Shown: piece after piece, positions 10,951 through 22,873 of the stretch | Position numbering within the stretch: position 1 is the stretch's first letter | How the letters are laid out: every line of letters begins with the position of its first letter | Source of the DNA: Quillaja saponaria | Lineage: Eukaryota; Streptophyta; Magnoliopsida; Fabales; Quillajaceae | Length of the DNA: 64,000 nt | Direction: 5' to 3' | NCBI GenBank assembly: GCA_029379385.1 | Contig: CM055609.1 | Span: 1,116,001 to 1,180,000, forward strand | Position numbers and translations under genes: made by a program | Notes under the pieces: generated by a model | Databases searched by the model: none | What the model was told of the DNA's origin: nothing | What the model saw: the letters and a program-made list of their open reading frames with translations, nothing else

Positions 10951-11022
10951 TCCGTTGCCGGGACTTGAACCCGGGTCTCTCGGGTGAGAGCCGAGTATCC
11001 TAACCAACTAGACTACAACGGA
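10951..11022 (-). tRNA. trnE-CUC: tRNA-Glu (anticodon CTC)
   Basis: 72-nt cloverleaf on the minus strand. The acceptor stem TCCGTTG pairs with CAACGGA, the D arm contains the A box (TAGTTGGTTAGGAT), the anticodon stem CTCGG/CCGAG encloses CTCTCAC with anticodon CTC, and the T arm has GGTTCAAGTCC. There is no intron. A TTTTT Pol III terminator lies 9 nt downstream (minus-strand run at 10942-10938). It lies upstream of the acidic-protein gene's inferred first exon, on the same strand. Confidence 0.96.
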
Positions 11023-11841
11023 TATTGATATTTCTTCCGTAATGTTTATTATAATTTTCTATTCCAGGTGACAGCCAACAAATAGGTTCTGTAAAGGGCC
11101 AAATTTTATAGAATGATCTAAAACAGGCCCATGGTCTCTTATTCCTTTCGAGTTATCCAAGCCCAAATCCAACCACTGCTATTTCTTTTGCATGCTATCT
11201 AATTTAGGCAATTTTGTCAACTTTACCTCTCATGTGACTTTTCTGTTGCTATGTTACTAACTCTCTTAACACATTCATCAAGATCAAACTCCTGTGAACC
11301 AAAATTTAGAGAATTTTACATTTTTGTAAACCAAAAAATAAAAGGTATTACTCATAGTGTTATTTGTGTGCAGTTTTCGTAGAATCATAGGTAGCTCTAC
11401 TCTTGACGCAATCCGACTAACTACTAAACTATGAGTTACTAATGGAAATGGAAACTATTATAGGTATCATTAATTTTATTGACAAATAACTATTTTCACG
11501 TTGCAATCTGTCTATGTACGTGGAACTCACATATAATCCCATAAGAGAACTTCTCTGTCTTCTCACTCACCTGCCAAATTAATTAGCATCACCTAATGTT
11601 ATATATGTCTCCCAAATGTAAATGTAAATCGGTTGCAAATAAATTGTAGTTGGTTTGAATTAAACCAATGCCCAAGCAGGGTACAAGTACAACCACTAAA
11701 GAAAGTGACAACAAGCTTTTGTGACTTCAAATTCTAGCTTGCCTCTTCCCTCTTGATTTTTTTTTTTTTTCACAAGATGAGAGACAACATTTTTTGTGTG
11801 CCTATTATTCTATCTATAACAATGCAATTAATAGATTGGTG
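11023..11841. other. Intergenic between tRNA-Glu and the endoglucanase
   Basis: AT-rich spacer holding the 3' flank of the endoglucanase and the 5' flank of the tRNA. No coding exon or repeat that I can support. Confidence 0.5.
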
Positions 11842-14219
11842 TTAACTAGGATTAGCAGCAAAATATGCTAGTGCACCAACAAATGGTGCATTAATGTAAG
11901 TGGTCGGCTCAGACTTCCTAAAATCATCTCGATCATCCACATAAACATCATCTTTAGCTGGTCCTCCGACAATGGCGCCTACAAGGACATTAGGGTTAGG
12001 ATTCGAGGAGTTGAAGTAGAAAGATCCTTCTTTACATGCAATGAATTCAGGATGATCTTTGATTGATGGTAACGACGAGCCACGATGATGAATCTTTTGT
12101 GGATAGTAGTTGCTATATCCAACCATATATGATAATCCATTAGGATTATCACCCAAAATGTAATCAACTTGTCGCTTAGCACGTTGACGAAGTGTTTCTG
12201 CACTAACATATATGTTTCCACAGTTTATGGGTTGTGACGTGCGAGCCAAGGAATTAGCGTAGACTAATTGAAGAAATGCAATTGATGTTGCATGTTGCAA
12301 GTTGCTGCCTCCAGGCTTGTATAAGAGTCCTCCAGGTGTGTACTCTACGTGTGAGCTTGATGATTCGGGTATCAGTGTGCACATGAAGCTATCGGCTGAT
12401 GACTTGTAGGATTGAAGGGAGTACATGTTTCCTTCAAGAACTTCCTAAAAAATTACAAATTGTAAGGTATCAAGATTATGCACATTTACTGTTTGTGAAA
12501 AGTCTTGTGTGATTGATCTTTGGTAGGCTGACCTTGGAGACAAGAACGTTAAGGCCAGCATGCTTGTTGTCCCAACCAAATTCATTAATATTGTCGTCGG
12601 CACCAAGAGTTTTACCATTGCTTTGTATGTAATTGAGGTAAGTCTGGTCCTGAGTAGCTCTTCTTAGCCATGCTGCTCCCCACAACAACTCATCCTGTCA
12701 TGTGCAAGACCTACTAATCAAACTAAAATTCTATATTTTTTAATTAAAACAGTTCAGATTATGTACATAAACAGACAAACCTCTGCTTATCTTGTCTATG
12801 AATAGGGATTTTTAAACTAATCTGTTCGTGATTGAATACAATATGACAAAGTGGCAGTGCTTTAAGATTCTCAAGACATGTCATCTTGTACTAGATTCTC
12901 CATATCATGGTTGGCACTTTGGATTTGTTTTATTGCACATCATGTAAACTCTTTGTCTCACTACTATCACAACTCAAATCACTACGACTTAGATTTAGTT
13001 CATTTTAATTAAATCAATAAGAATATATATCGAGAAACTCTACATGCACAAATTCGACTCATGCAAATATGTTCCATACACAGAACTATTCTATAGACTA
13101 AACTTTCGAGGTATGACAAACACAAAAGATTTTAATTACTAGACACATCCAATATATGTAATCTTTCACGATAGGACATGTCCCAATTTTGAAACATAAA
13201 AATCATTAGAAAAGGAAAAATGGAATTACCTGATAGCCATCAAAATCACAATAAAATGGGCAGGCACCCTCTTTAATATTAGAATTGTCACTATAAGCTC
13301 CTCTATAACTATCTGCATATTGAAAGGCTTGAATGGCATTCCGTAGTAATGTCTCCGAGTATCCCGGGTCCGATGACCGGAATGCCATGGATGAAGCTGC
13401 TAGTGCTGCTGCCGTCTCTCCTGCAACATCCGAAGCTGCATTTGGTGCATCAACAGCATAAACAGTCCTGGCTGTGTCCATGTCTTCTGGTCTTTCCCAA
13501 CAATTATGGTCTATAATTGGATCACCCACCTATTCGCATAAATTTAACTAAGAGTGACAAACACGCACTCGATGGTTAAATTTAACTAAGAGTGACAGAC
13601 ACGCACTCGATGGTGAGAGTGGGAGTGAGAGTGAGAGTGAGGGTTCTGGGGCCCAAAGGCCAATACAGGAAAAGCAAGTGGACCAAGTCATAAGAGTCAC
13701 AAAAGAGAGAACCATATTCTCACGGATTAGTTGCATTTCCCAAACTACCACCACCAACATCATTAATTTACAAAGCAACTACTACTCCATCATAATTGTT
13801 CTTACCTGTACAAAAATCCGATTGGGTTGAGACACGGTCTTGAGCAAATAATCCGTTGCCCAACGAATCGCCACCAGCGAATTCCTCTGCTCATTCGCCG
13901 CCATCGAATCGCCAAATTCGATTACGCTCCAAGCCAACATTGTAGTAGTGAAAGCCATCGGAAACCCGAATTTCACGTTATCGCCGGCATCGTAATACCC
14001 ACCAGTTAAATCCGTATTGTAAGTCCACCCGTCACTTAGACCAGAATTCGCACGCCAAGTTATCCGCTGGTCTTGTGGCAGATAACCCGAACGCTGGCCT
14101 TCAAAGAAGAGAATTGCCTTTGATAATGCGTCTTGGTAATCATGGGAAATTACCAAAATTGGTAATTGAATAAGAGATAGGAGAAGCTGAAGGTGAAGAA
14201 GGAAGAAGAAGAGCTTCAT
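11842..14219 (-). CDS. Secreted endo-1,4-beta-glucanase, glycoside hydrolase family 9
   Basis: Cleaves internal beta-1,4-glucosidic bonds of cellulose and related wall glucans in the apoplast; it acts in wall loosening. Four exons: 14219-13806, 13529-13230, 12694-12533, 12444-11842, all GT-AG and phase 0, giving 492 residues. Residues 1-25 are a signal peptide ([20 protein letters not shown] at the start). GH9 hallmarks: the catalytic-base segment [17 protein letters not shown] with D77/D80; active-site motif [20 protein letters not shown] with H411/H412; and [20 protein letters not shown] with the proton-donor Glu at about 471. There is no C-terminal carbohydrate-binding domain and no N-terminal membrane anchor, so it is a GH9 class B enzyme. 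It resembles the Arabidopsis endoglucanase 24 group (from memory). Intact. Confidence 0.95.
13540..13642. repeat. 38-bp tandem duplication plus GTGAGA minisatellite in endoglucanase intron 1
   Basis: The string aatttaactaagagtgacaa and its following acacgcactcgatggt occur twice (about 13540-13577 and 13578-13614). They run directly into a short array of gtgaga/gtggga hexamers (about 13612-13642). All of it lies between coding exons 1 and 2. Confidence 0.8.
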
Positions 14220-14494
14220 TTTTCAATGGGTTTGGTTAGGGTGTTGGACTGGTTTTGGTTTTGTTGCTTGTCCGAGTGGGTATTGAATTTGATGTATTTG
14301 TTTTTGTCGCTGAAAAAGAAGGTATCACGGGGTGAGAGTTGAGTAAGAGAGTGTGGCGTAGAGTGGAGTGGAGGGAAGGAGTAGTGTGTATTAGCGCCGA
14401 CACTGATTAGGAGTGTCAGTGAGGTCACATGCAGGCATACATTTGTGAGTTTGCAGAACCTGAGCGCGATGGAGAGGAGAGAATTAGAGATGGG

Positions 14495-14501
14495 CTTTAT
14501 A
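14495..14501 (-). promoter_or_regulatory. Possible TATA box of the endoglucanase gene
   Basis: TATAAAG on the minus strand, about 276 bp upstream of the ATG at 14219. This would leave a 5' UTR of roughly 240 bp. It is the only TATA-like match I noted in the right region. Confidence 0.35.
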
Positions 14502-14519
14502 GATGGGTACAATTTTTCT

Positions 14520-15280
14520 AATCTTTTATTGGTTGGCCGAAAACAAACAAAAAAAAAAAAAAAAAAGGAAAATGTTTGTTTAACTTTTTCCTATTTTAAT
14601 TAACAAGTTGGAAGTTGTAACTGTTGACAAGTAGAAACTGTATCAGTTTCAGGACTGTTAACCGGAAGTTGATAGGGCAGTACGCAAGTGGGAGTAATGG
14701 ATTCCAAAAATCTACGATGGCAAAGCACAACAAAAGGATATGATGTGATATACTATACTTATCTCCATACCAAAGGAAACACTGTCTATTTAATTTCTTT
14801 TTCTAGTTTTGTGGGGTGAGCGACTTTGCCACAATCGCAAGTAAGTTGAGGAATCTACATTTATCAGCTTGACAATTATTTATTATCTTCTTTCAGTTCT
14901 TTGGTACAAAGGTATGATTCATCTTTGCAAGCAGCCCACCACCATGTCAAAAGTCATTCTCATAATTCTTATTTTATTTCGAAATCCAATGACTATGGTT
15001 CACCCCTTTGTTATATATGAAACTCCCTACTTATTATCAAGATAATTTTTGTATACATTAATTTTGTTTTTACAATCTCCTCTAAAAAGATTTAAATTTA
15101 AGAAGTCAATAAAGAAATACATCTTTTTAAACAGTACACAACCCGATGAATTATAAAAATTTAATTTTCTTGTATCCAATATACAACTCAATTATAAATC
15201 AAATTTGTCACCATGGAAGGAAGGTGAAGGATGTAATTTCAGAAATGCCTCGTACTGTAGCTTAGTTGGGTTTGGGCTTT
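14520..15280. other. Intergenic, divergent promoter region
   Basis: Between the endoglucanase (-) and the CxxC-protein gene (+). AT-rich with an A18 run near 14550. No coding exon seen; it should contain both promoters. Confidence 0.5.
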
Positions 15281-15445
15281 AATTGATTACAGAATTGGGC
15301 AAAAAATTATGGCCTAAGCTAGGGCTTTGTGATCTATCACTTAATAATGGCCCGGCCCATTCTTTCACAGACATCTTTCTGAAGTGCAAAGAAGACGAGG
15401 GAGAAGAAGACGCTAATCCAAAATTCGAGAAATTGACGATAATCG

Positions 15446-15457
15446 ATGAAGCGATGA
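15446..15457 (+). promoter_or_regulatory. Minimal upstream ORF overlapping the start codon
   Basis: ATG AAG CGA TGA at 15446-15457: its stop codon overlaps the main ATG (15454) in the string ATGA. A ribosome terminating here is placed exactly on the main start, an arrangement known to allow or limit reinitiation. The transcript start is not known, so its use is inferred. Confidence 0.4.
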
Positions 15458-18324
15458 ACACGAACGAAGCCGACGCTGGAGAAGGAACCCAAAATCAAAA
15501 TTCTAACACTTGTCCTAATACTAATCAGAGCAAAGGATTCAAAGGAAAATCATGCAAGGGATGCCTATACTACTCATCATTTGATAAATCCAAATCCAAG
15601 AACCCCACTTGCGTTGGCTTCTCTAGAACTCTTCAACAAGGTATTTTTCCGTTCCTGTATTCTTATCTTCAATTTCTCTTTGTTTATGCTCGAACCAGCT
15701 TGGTTGCCTAGAAAATTAAGGAAAACGAAGGGAAAAAAGTGGGTTTTTTTTTTTTTTTTTTTTTTCTCTCTCTCTCGATTGATTAAGGGTTTTTAGTATT
15801 CTTATGGCTGTTTATGTTGTTTTTCTTACAGAAACAAGAAAAAAGCATGAGGCTTTTTAAAATCTAAGGACTGATTGTAGATTGATCTGCTTTCCTAATG
15901 GGATTGCTCTTACTTCATTTTCATTGCATAAGAATCATATCAAAACCCATGTTATACTTAGAATGGGGAATATCAAAGAAGGGGAAGGAATTATTGAATG
16001 TTTAATAATAATTAATGAAAGTTTTTGTTACGTTGTGGCATTGGAAGATGTACTTCCTTGTAGAATTTTAATTAATTTGAGCCACTAAGATCGCTGATGG
16101 GCTGGTTTTCTGATTATGAGGTGTCTTGTTAGCATATGCAAAGTTTTCTGCTATGTGCATGTCCTATGTTAGTGTTTTCAGGTCCTTCCTGAATTGATTT
16201 AAGTATATGTTAATGAATCATCTATATAGGCCTATTCCCTGTAGACTAATGTAAAATTCAAAAATTTGACTATGAGAAAGGATGAAAGGCATAATACTTG
16301 TCAATTACCACTCCTCAATTCTTATTTGTTCGGGTGTGCATTTATTTAGTCAATAATACATTGCATGCCATCCAAGCTTCAGCGAAGGTGGTATTGCTAG
16401 CTCCTCTTCAGGAGGTGATTGGTGACAACACTCCCAAGTTAATGTAATTTTTTACCCTTTTTTTTAATTCCTGACTCAAAACACCTTAAATAAAAAGTGC
16501 ATGCAAGATTTTGGTTTAGTATTTTCTGGGGTTGCTGAACTTCAACCTGAAGTTGGAAGGATAATCTCTCTTCTCTTTATACTTACTGGTTTTAAAGGGA
16601 CCTGATGTAGAAAAGATGTTTATTGGTTTCATAATGGATTCCTAGTGGTAGTTAGTGGAATATAGACTTATTGTGACAACCCAAGTCCATGATATGTGTG
16701 TGAGGGGTTGGTGTGTGCTGAGTCTCCCCTCAAGGTGTATACTGGGTTGATCCTGCCTATATAAGCTATAAGTATCAAATACTTTCGGGTTAGTATTTTG
16801 ACCTATGTGGTGTGGATTGTGGGTTCTTTGTCAAAGTACTTGAGGCATTACACTTACTCTTCTTCTGACCTTGTTTTTGCATCTTGTTCAAGTGACTTTT
16901 GTATGCTTTTGAGCTGGAACCCATACATTAACCTAGAAGAGGCTTGGGTAATGAATACAGTGTTTTTCATACTAGATTGCTAGGTGCTTTTAGAAAATGC
17001 TGCTTAGGGTTTTTCTTTGTTATGTGGAAAATATTTTCTGGCCTGAGCTTTGTAAAGCTACACATACAAAATTAGTTTCACACAATTATGTTTTCGTTTT
17101 GTCTTCAGGATCATATTCAATTTAACTTCTGTGAAATGTGTACTGATTTTTATTTTTTCCTATCCCTGTTACCAGTACCCAGTTACATTATAGGAGAAAC
17201 AGAGTTGGAAGCTTCAAAAGAAGGCCGAAGTCTTACAGATTTCAAGTATGCTTGTGTTGGTTACTCTGTTTACTTAGAGAACAAAGACTCTTCAGCTGAC
17301 CCACAGGATAAAACAGCAAAGTTGCCCTTTTGTGTTGGTCTTGAGGTTTATATTTTATCCCACTTGTTTTTCTTATTTTCAAATATCATATTCGTATTTT
17401 CTGCTGTGGGGTTATTGGGATATATTATATCTTGAACTGTTTTATGTTTCCCAGGTATTGTTGGACAAAAGCCCCTCAACTGCACCTGTTGGTCAGGTTC
17501 CTTCTCATGCTCATAAAAGTGAAGGTATTGAAATCTTATAATTTCTTCTTCTTTGGTATAGGGAATATAAAATTTAAACCCCTTTACCCTGTCTCAACTG
17601 AAAAGAGTTCCATTAGAAAGAAGTATACGAAATCTTTAACCTAAGTTCCTTGATTTCTGTTATTGGAGCCAGCCACTTTCAATTTGTTGGTAATCGAAGA
17701 CTTCATCTCATTTTTCCATTGGATTCATTTTAATGTTATCAAGCTTAAATTCCTAAAGTTAGGTGAATTTCTCCAAAAGTTGAGTAAGCAATATGTTTTC
17801 TGTAATAAGATTAAGGTGTTAAATACTTTCCAATATTTCTCTACAAAAGATTGGACTGCCTTGTGATTACTTTACCCTTTCAAGTTATAAAAACAGTACT
17901 GTGGCAATATGTTTATCTAATACACAGTCCCACTTGTCTCTTCTATCGGTAATGGCTTTCTCTATACAGTCTATCATCCACCCATTTGCTTAATTGTTTC
18001 TGTGTTTTCTCTCCTGAAGATAACCACACCATTCCTCAAAAAGAAAGATACAGACCAACAACAGTACATTCTTCAGGCGATGAGTATTTTAACAGGTAAG
18101 AGACACTTTTTGTTAACGTTGGTTTAATCTTGTAGTTGCCTTGTGTGTATGTTCTTTAGGGAAGCCTACCCTCATCATGATAGTAACATCTGAAGATTCA
18201 AATGCGCAGGTTTAAAAGGAATGCAGTTCTTGTGGCATCAGGTGTTGCCAGAAACTTGAACAGAGTGGGTAACTACATAAAAGAGAGCCTTGATGACATT
18301 CTGTACCCTTATCGAAAAAAGTGA
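15454..18324 (+). CDS. Conserved plant protein of unknown function with CKGCLYYSS motif
   Basis: Five exons: 15454-15640, 17176-17345, 17455-17524, 18020-18095, 18210-18324, with GT-AG borders and phases that join without a stop, giving 205 residues. The first 30 or so residues are polar and Asn/Thr-rich. They are followed by GKSCKGCLYYSSFDKSKSKN and PTCVGFSRTLQQVPSYIIGE, a small Cys-containing domain (CxxC plus further Cys), then SLTDFKYACVGYSVY and LPFCVGLEVLLDKSP. The C-terminal exon is basic (FKRNAVLVASGVARNLNRVG, ending DDILYPYRKK). This is a widely conserved plant family; I associate it with a domain of unknown function (possibly DUF8204) but am not sure of the name. There is no signal peptide or membrane span. 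The start is the first in-frame ATG, overlapped by a tiny upstream frame. Intron 1 is 1.5 kb. Confidence 0.85.
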
Positions 18325-19066
18325 GACAGAAATTTCCTGTGTTGTACTGTACCTTCAAATATTTTTTAGCATTGTTTTTCTCTTTTTCTTCTTTTGGTGG
18401 CCAATTTCATTATAATAAATTATGTAGAGCACTAATATAGTGCGTATAATCAGATTTTGTGCAGCAAAAGCAGTAAAAAGGATCAGATTTATATTTATCC
18501 CCAGAATGGTGCCATTTTTCTTTTGTTCATCCAGATTGCTTTCGTGTTACTTTCAAATTCTAAAATCCAACTACTTGTTGGGCATGGTATCCGGGTATAA
18601 TATTTGTGTTGTTTTTGTAAAAGTTATGATTATGTTATTATTATATTTAAGGGCTAAAATAAAATTTTCATGTAATTTAATACCGTATAAAGTAATGTTT
18701 TAAGGAAAACAGGTTATTTATTTTTGCTAGATGGATTCTTGTTCTGAGGAACATGATGACAATCTATAGGAACATAAAGGACATAAAATCTTTACTATTC
18801 AAGAATAATTGTTTTTCTTTATTAGAGATGCTTAGGAGTGGAAGGGAAAGATTGACATCTTCTTTTCTTCATGATGGACACAAAACTATATTTTTTTTTA
18901 CACATTTGAAAGATATTTCTAATCGAATCATATGTGCCACAAACAGAATTCAAATTTGAGAAGGGAATGCGTCTTCTCTCTTCAAAGAGGATGCTCCCCC
19001 ATACATGAAAAGTCAATTTCTTTCTGCAATGACACCGGGGCTAGCTTAATCTAATAAAATAATAAG
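18325..19066. other. Intergenic, no gene seen
   Basis: 3' flank of the CxxC-protein gene; AT-rich, with no supported exon. Confidence 0.5.
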
Positions 19067-19081
19067 AATATTTTTTCTTTC

Positions 19082-19698
19082 CTAAGTATATTTTTTAGTT
19101 TATAAGCTTATTTACTATTTTGGTTTATGAGGATTTATATTATTTTTTATTTTGATTCTTAATTTTTTTTTTAAGCAACTCTTTTAGGATTCAATTATTT
19201 CTATTTTGCTCTTTCATTATTTAATTTATTTTAATTGAATTCATAATCAAGTTAAATTATTAAATTGAGATGAAAATAAATAAAATTAACTAACATATTT
19301 TGTAGGAGATGATTAAAAATTGAATATTAATGCATGAAATAAAAAATTACATGAATTTTGATTCAATAATTAGATAAATTTATTTCATCAATTTTAAACA
19401 TTATATCTGAATTTTTTTTTTTTGCAAAAACAAAATTTTTCTTAGATTATATATATATATATATATTTTTCATGCATGAAATCATATTAATTAATTATAT
19501 TGAGTTTCATCCAAAATTAACAGTGTTGGATTAATTAAGAATTCAATTTAAATATAAATATATATATATCTCGGAAGATCAAAATAGAAATAATTGAATT
19601 CTAGAGAATCTTATTATAAAAAGTAAGTTGTTAAGGACCAAAATAGAAAATACTGTAATCTCCAAAGACCAATACAGTAAATAAATTTATAACATAAT
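19082..19698. mobile_element. Foldback MITE-like element with long terminal inverted repeats
   Basis: The left arm (about 19082-19210, with tttataagcttatttact then attcaattatttctattttg) recurs as its reverse complement in the right arm (about 19556-19698). Pairing covers roughly 130 bp with scattered mismatches. The interior is AT-rich and has no coding capacity. The short direct repeat aatatttt lies just outside each arm (19067-19074 and 19699-19706) and may be an 8-bp target-site duplication. The exact ends are uncertain. Confidence 0.5.
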
Positions 19699-20062
19699 AA
19701 TATTTTATACTAGATATATATAATTTATTTATAACAGAAAATTATTATTAATTAATTACTAATTTAACTGTAAAAATACATTTTATATTTATCCCATAGT
19801 TATACTTTTTGTTAACTGAAAAAGGATAAGAAGGAAAAAGAAAAAAAAAAGACGGTAAAATAATAGTTTCTGCCTTTCTGGCTTTCCGGCGAGCAAAGCG
19901 ACTGTATGTCGGACGGAGGACATAGTCACATAAACGACCCCTACTATATCTCTGGGTACGTTCTCTTCCAGGTCCTCTCCGATCACAAGCCTACCCGCCC
20001 TTCTGTTGCTTAACTTGGAATGATTTCCTTGTTGATTTTCTGTTAGGGTTTGAATTGATTTC

Positions 20063-22873
20063 ATGGCTTTGTGTAAACGCGCTCTTCAAGTAGGATCTAC
20101 TTCTGGAGTTTGCTTCGCCAAATTCCAAGGGCTAATTTCTTCGTCCTCGTTATCGTCTTTACCTTCTAACTGGTCGTCTACTAGACAGGTCTCACAAGCT
20201 GTAAGCCCTAACGGAAGGCGAGCATTTCTTGTAGACACATTAGCATTGGTAATTTAATTTTTACTTTATGTTTGGTTTCCAAGAAATTCGTGGTATTGTT
20301 GTGAAGAATATAAGTTGTCGTTTCTCCACATGTTTTGATTCATGAGAAAGTGTTAATTAATTCAGCTGAGGGGTTTAGAAGCAAAAGGTGTTCCATCCAA
20401 GCAGGCTGAGGCAATTACTGCTGCAATTACTGAAGTTTTGAATGATAGCTTAGAAAATGTATCCAATTCATTTGTTTCAAAAGCAGAAATGCAGAAGGTA
20501 ATATTTTCATGAGTTCATTGTAATCAATATTCAATATGGTTTTAGAATGGTTTTGTTATATATTTTCTTTTCCCCTCTAATATACCCTTATTTCCATGTT
20601 GTTTGCAGTCTGAGATGCTTCAAGAATCAAATCTATCAAAATTCAAATCTGAAGTGCAAAGTTCCCAGGTATTTATTGGTTTCCTTCAAATAAAATTACT
20701 GTTTTCGTTTTGTATGAAACTTATTTTGATATCTATAATCTGGGGCATTTGTTCTGTCCCATTGAAAAGAACAATTTTGTGTTTGATGGCATAAAATACC
20801 TTTAGTTAGACAGCTTTATTAAAATCAGATAGAATGATGACTGTTATTATTTTGGTTTTGTCTTGTTCAAATGAAAATGACTTTAGGCCTGGCAGTTTGG
20901 GGGGGGTATCTCTTATTTAGCCCCACCAACACCACCTCCTATACCCTTTCCTAGTTTATCTATCTAGAGAAAAATGCTTGCATTTAAGTCTGACCCGTGG
21001 TGTTCTATAGCTAGTGATTAATGAGATTAGGTTGATGCAAACCGATACCAAAAAAAAGCAGGGTGGTGCTGAATGAAAGATGAGGTTTTGCATGTATGAC
21101 CAGTTTAGAGGATATAAATTATTAATGTTTTTTAGTTTCTTCAATGGAATTTGGTACTTGATGTTTGATCATAACTCTTTGAATTTAGGTAATGGAAAAA
21201 AGTGTTGAAGACCTCAGATTTGTTTTGGAAGCTTAAGTTCTAATTTTATGCTATCCCAACTCCATTTGGAACCTAATGTTCTAGAGGATATAAATTATTA
21301 ATGTTTTTTAGTTTCTTCAATGGAATTTGGTACTTGATGTTTGATCAGAACTCTTTGAATTTAGGTAATGGAAAAAAGTGTTGAAAGACCTCAGATTTGT
21401 TTTGGAAGCTTAGGTTCTAATTTTATGCTATCTCAACTCCATTTGGAACCTAATGTTCTAGTTTTGATCATTCTGCCAACTCCAAAGGGTTTTGAGTGTG
21501 TTATATATGGAGGCAATGGTAGTGGGTCATATTAATTGCATAGCCTCCTTTCTTTGATGTTCGATATAGAAGTTTGGAGTCCGTTGGATTGTCAATTCCA
21601 CCTGGTCAGATTATGGGGTGGAAGATTAACATCAAGGATGCCCATATAAACTTTATTTTTAAGATGGAGTTTTTGAAAGTGGAATTAATTAGGAAAAAGG
21701 AGGCAATAAATATAAATGGATGTGAGATAAGAAACAATAGATACTGGGTTATTGTTAATTAGAGGCAGTGTTGCATACTCTGGACCCAAACTCAAGAACC
21801 TCTATAGAAGAGGATGGAAAGTACTCAGGTCCCCAATTTTATTATTGGATCAGGCCTGGTTTCCCCCGTGGGATGTGATGTCACAACTTAAGAATTTTGT
21901 ATTGATTTTATCCCCTAGGTGGACATTTAGTAAAGATATGACCCTTACTTTTTGGACTAATAGCTTGGCAAAATATTGAATTTGTTCATCTTCATCTTGT
22001 CCATTCGTTTGTGTATATATACCTTTTGTCATGCATACATATCAATTCTATAGTTTGGACAGTCCATTTAATCGTTATGTATATATACTTTTTTTTTTTT
22101 CTACATGTACATCAATTATGTAGTTTGGATTGTACTTTTAAATGGCTTAATTGTTAATCTAGTTGTGATTATCAAAGTGTATTGTAGTGATGGTTGTCCT
22201 TTTAATGTACTGCAATGCAGGAGCATCATTTTTCTTTGTTACAACGTGAGACTGAAAAGCTTCGTAGTGACATAGAGAAGATGCGCAGCGAACTGAGGTA
22301 GTAATGAAATATTATGCTGCAAGTTATTTCTGGCACTTGTGTGGAATGTGAACTTTTTTTTGTTTAAAAAAAGGAAAATTGGTCACGTTAAATAAATAAC
22401 TTGTTGCCCTGTGATACAGGTATGAGATAGACAAGGTCACTGCTGGACAGCGTTTGGATTTAAATCTAGAAAGAGGGTAAGGAGTTTGGTCATGTTTTTT
22501 TTTTGGTCTTGACAGTGGTATGCTCAGTCATTTGAGTTGCATGTCCATCTCCTATTTGTATTTACTTCATTTTCTGAGTGCAGACGCATACGTGATGAGC
22601 TTGCTAATCAAAATGCTGAAACTACCAATCTCACAAATAAACTTGATAGGGTGAGCTTTATGATTACGTTTGAGAAAGTTTTCTTTAAGAACATTCACTT
22701 TGGACTAGAAGTTTTATTTTTGTTTCTCTCCCTTCTTCATATTCTTATTTCAGGAAATTCACGCATTAAGAGCCCAGTTAGAAGCCGCAAAATACGATGT
22801 GATCAAATACTGCATAGGTACCCTTGTCTCGATATCTGCAGTTGGTCTTGCTGTAGTTCGCATACTGTTGTAA
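20063..22873 (+). CDS. FMP32/MCUR1-like mitochondrial coiled-coil membrane protein (DUF1640 type)
   Basis: Seven exons: 20063-20248, 20366-20497, 20609-20668, 22221-22297, 22420-22476, 22584-22650, 22754-22873. All are GT-AG and phase-consistent, giving 232 residues. The first ~55 residues are basic and Ser-rich (MALCKRALQVGSTSGVCFAK), fitting a mitochondrial presequence. FLVDTLALLRGLEAKGVPSK and QAEAITAAITEVLNDSLENV form the family's conserved helical head. Residues about 110-205 are a long coiled coil (LQRETEKLRSDIEKMRSELR and others), followed by one hydrophobic helix near the C-terminus (IGTLVSISAVGLAVVRILL). This is the architecture of FMP32/CCDC90/MCUR1 inner-membrane proteins, linked in other eukaryotes to the calcium uniporter and cytochrome oxidase assembly. 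The plant role is less clear. Intron 3 is 1.55 kb and contains repeats. Confidence 0.92.
21106..21459. repeat. Tandem 176-bp duplication within a dispersed repeat (FMP32 intron 3)
   Basis: Units at 21106-21281 and 21282-21459 both start tagaggatataaattattaa and are about 97% identical. The same sequence, more diverged and preceded by related upstream sequence, occurs at about 25745-26050. This is a dispersed repeat family rather than intron-specific DNA. Confidence 0.85.
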
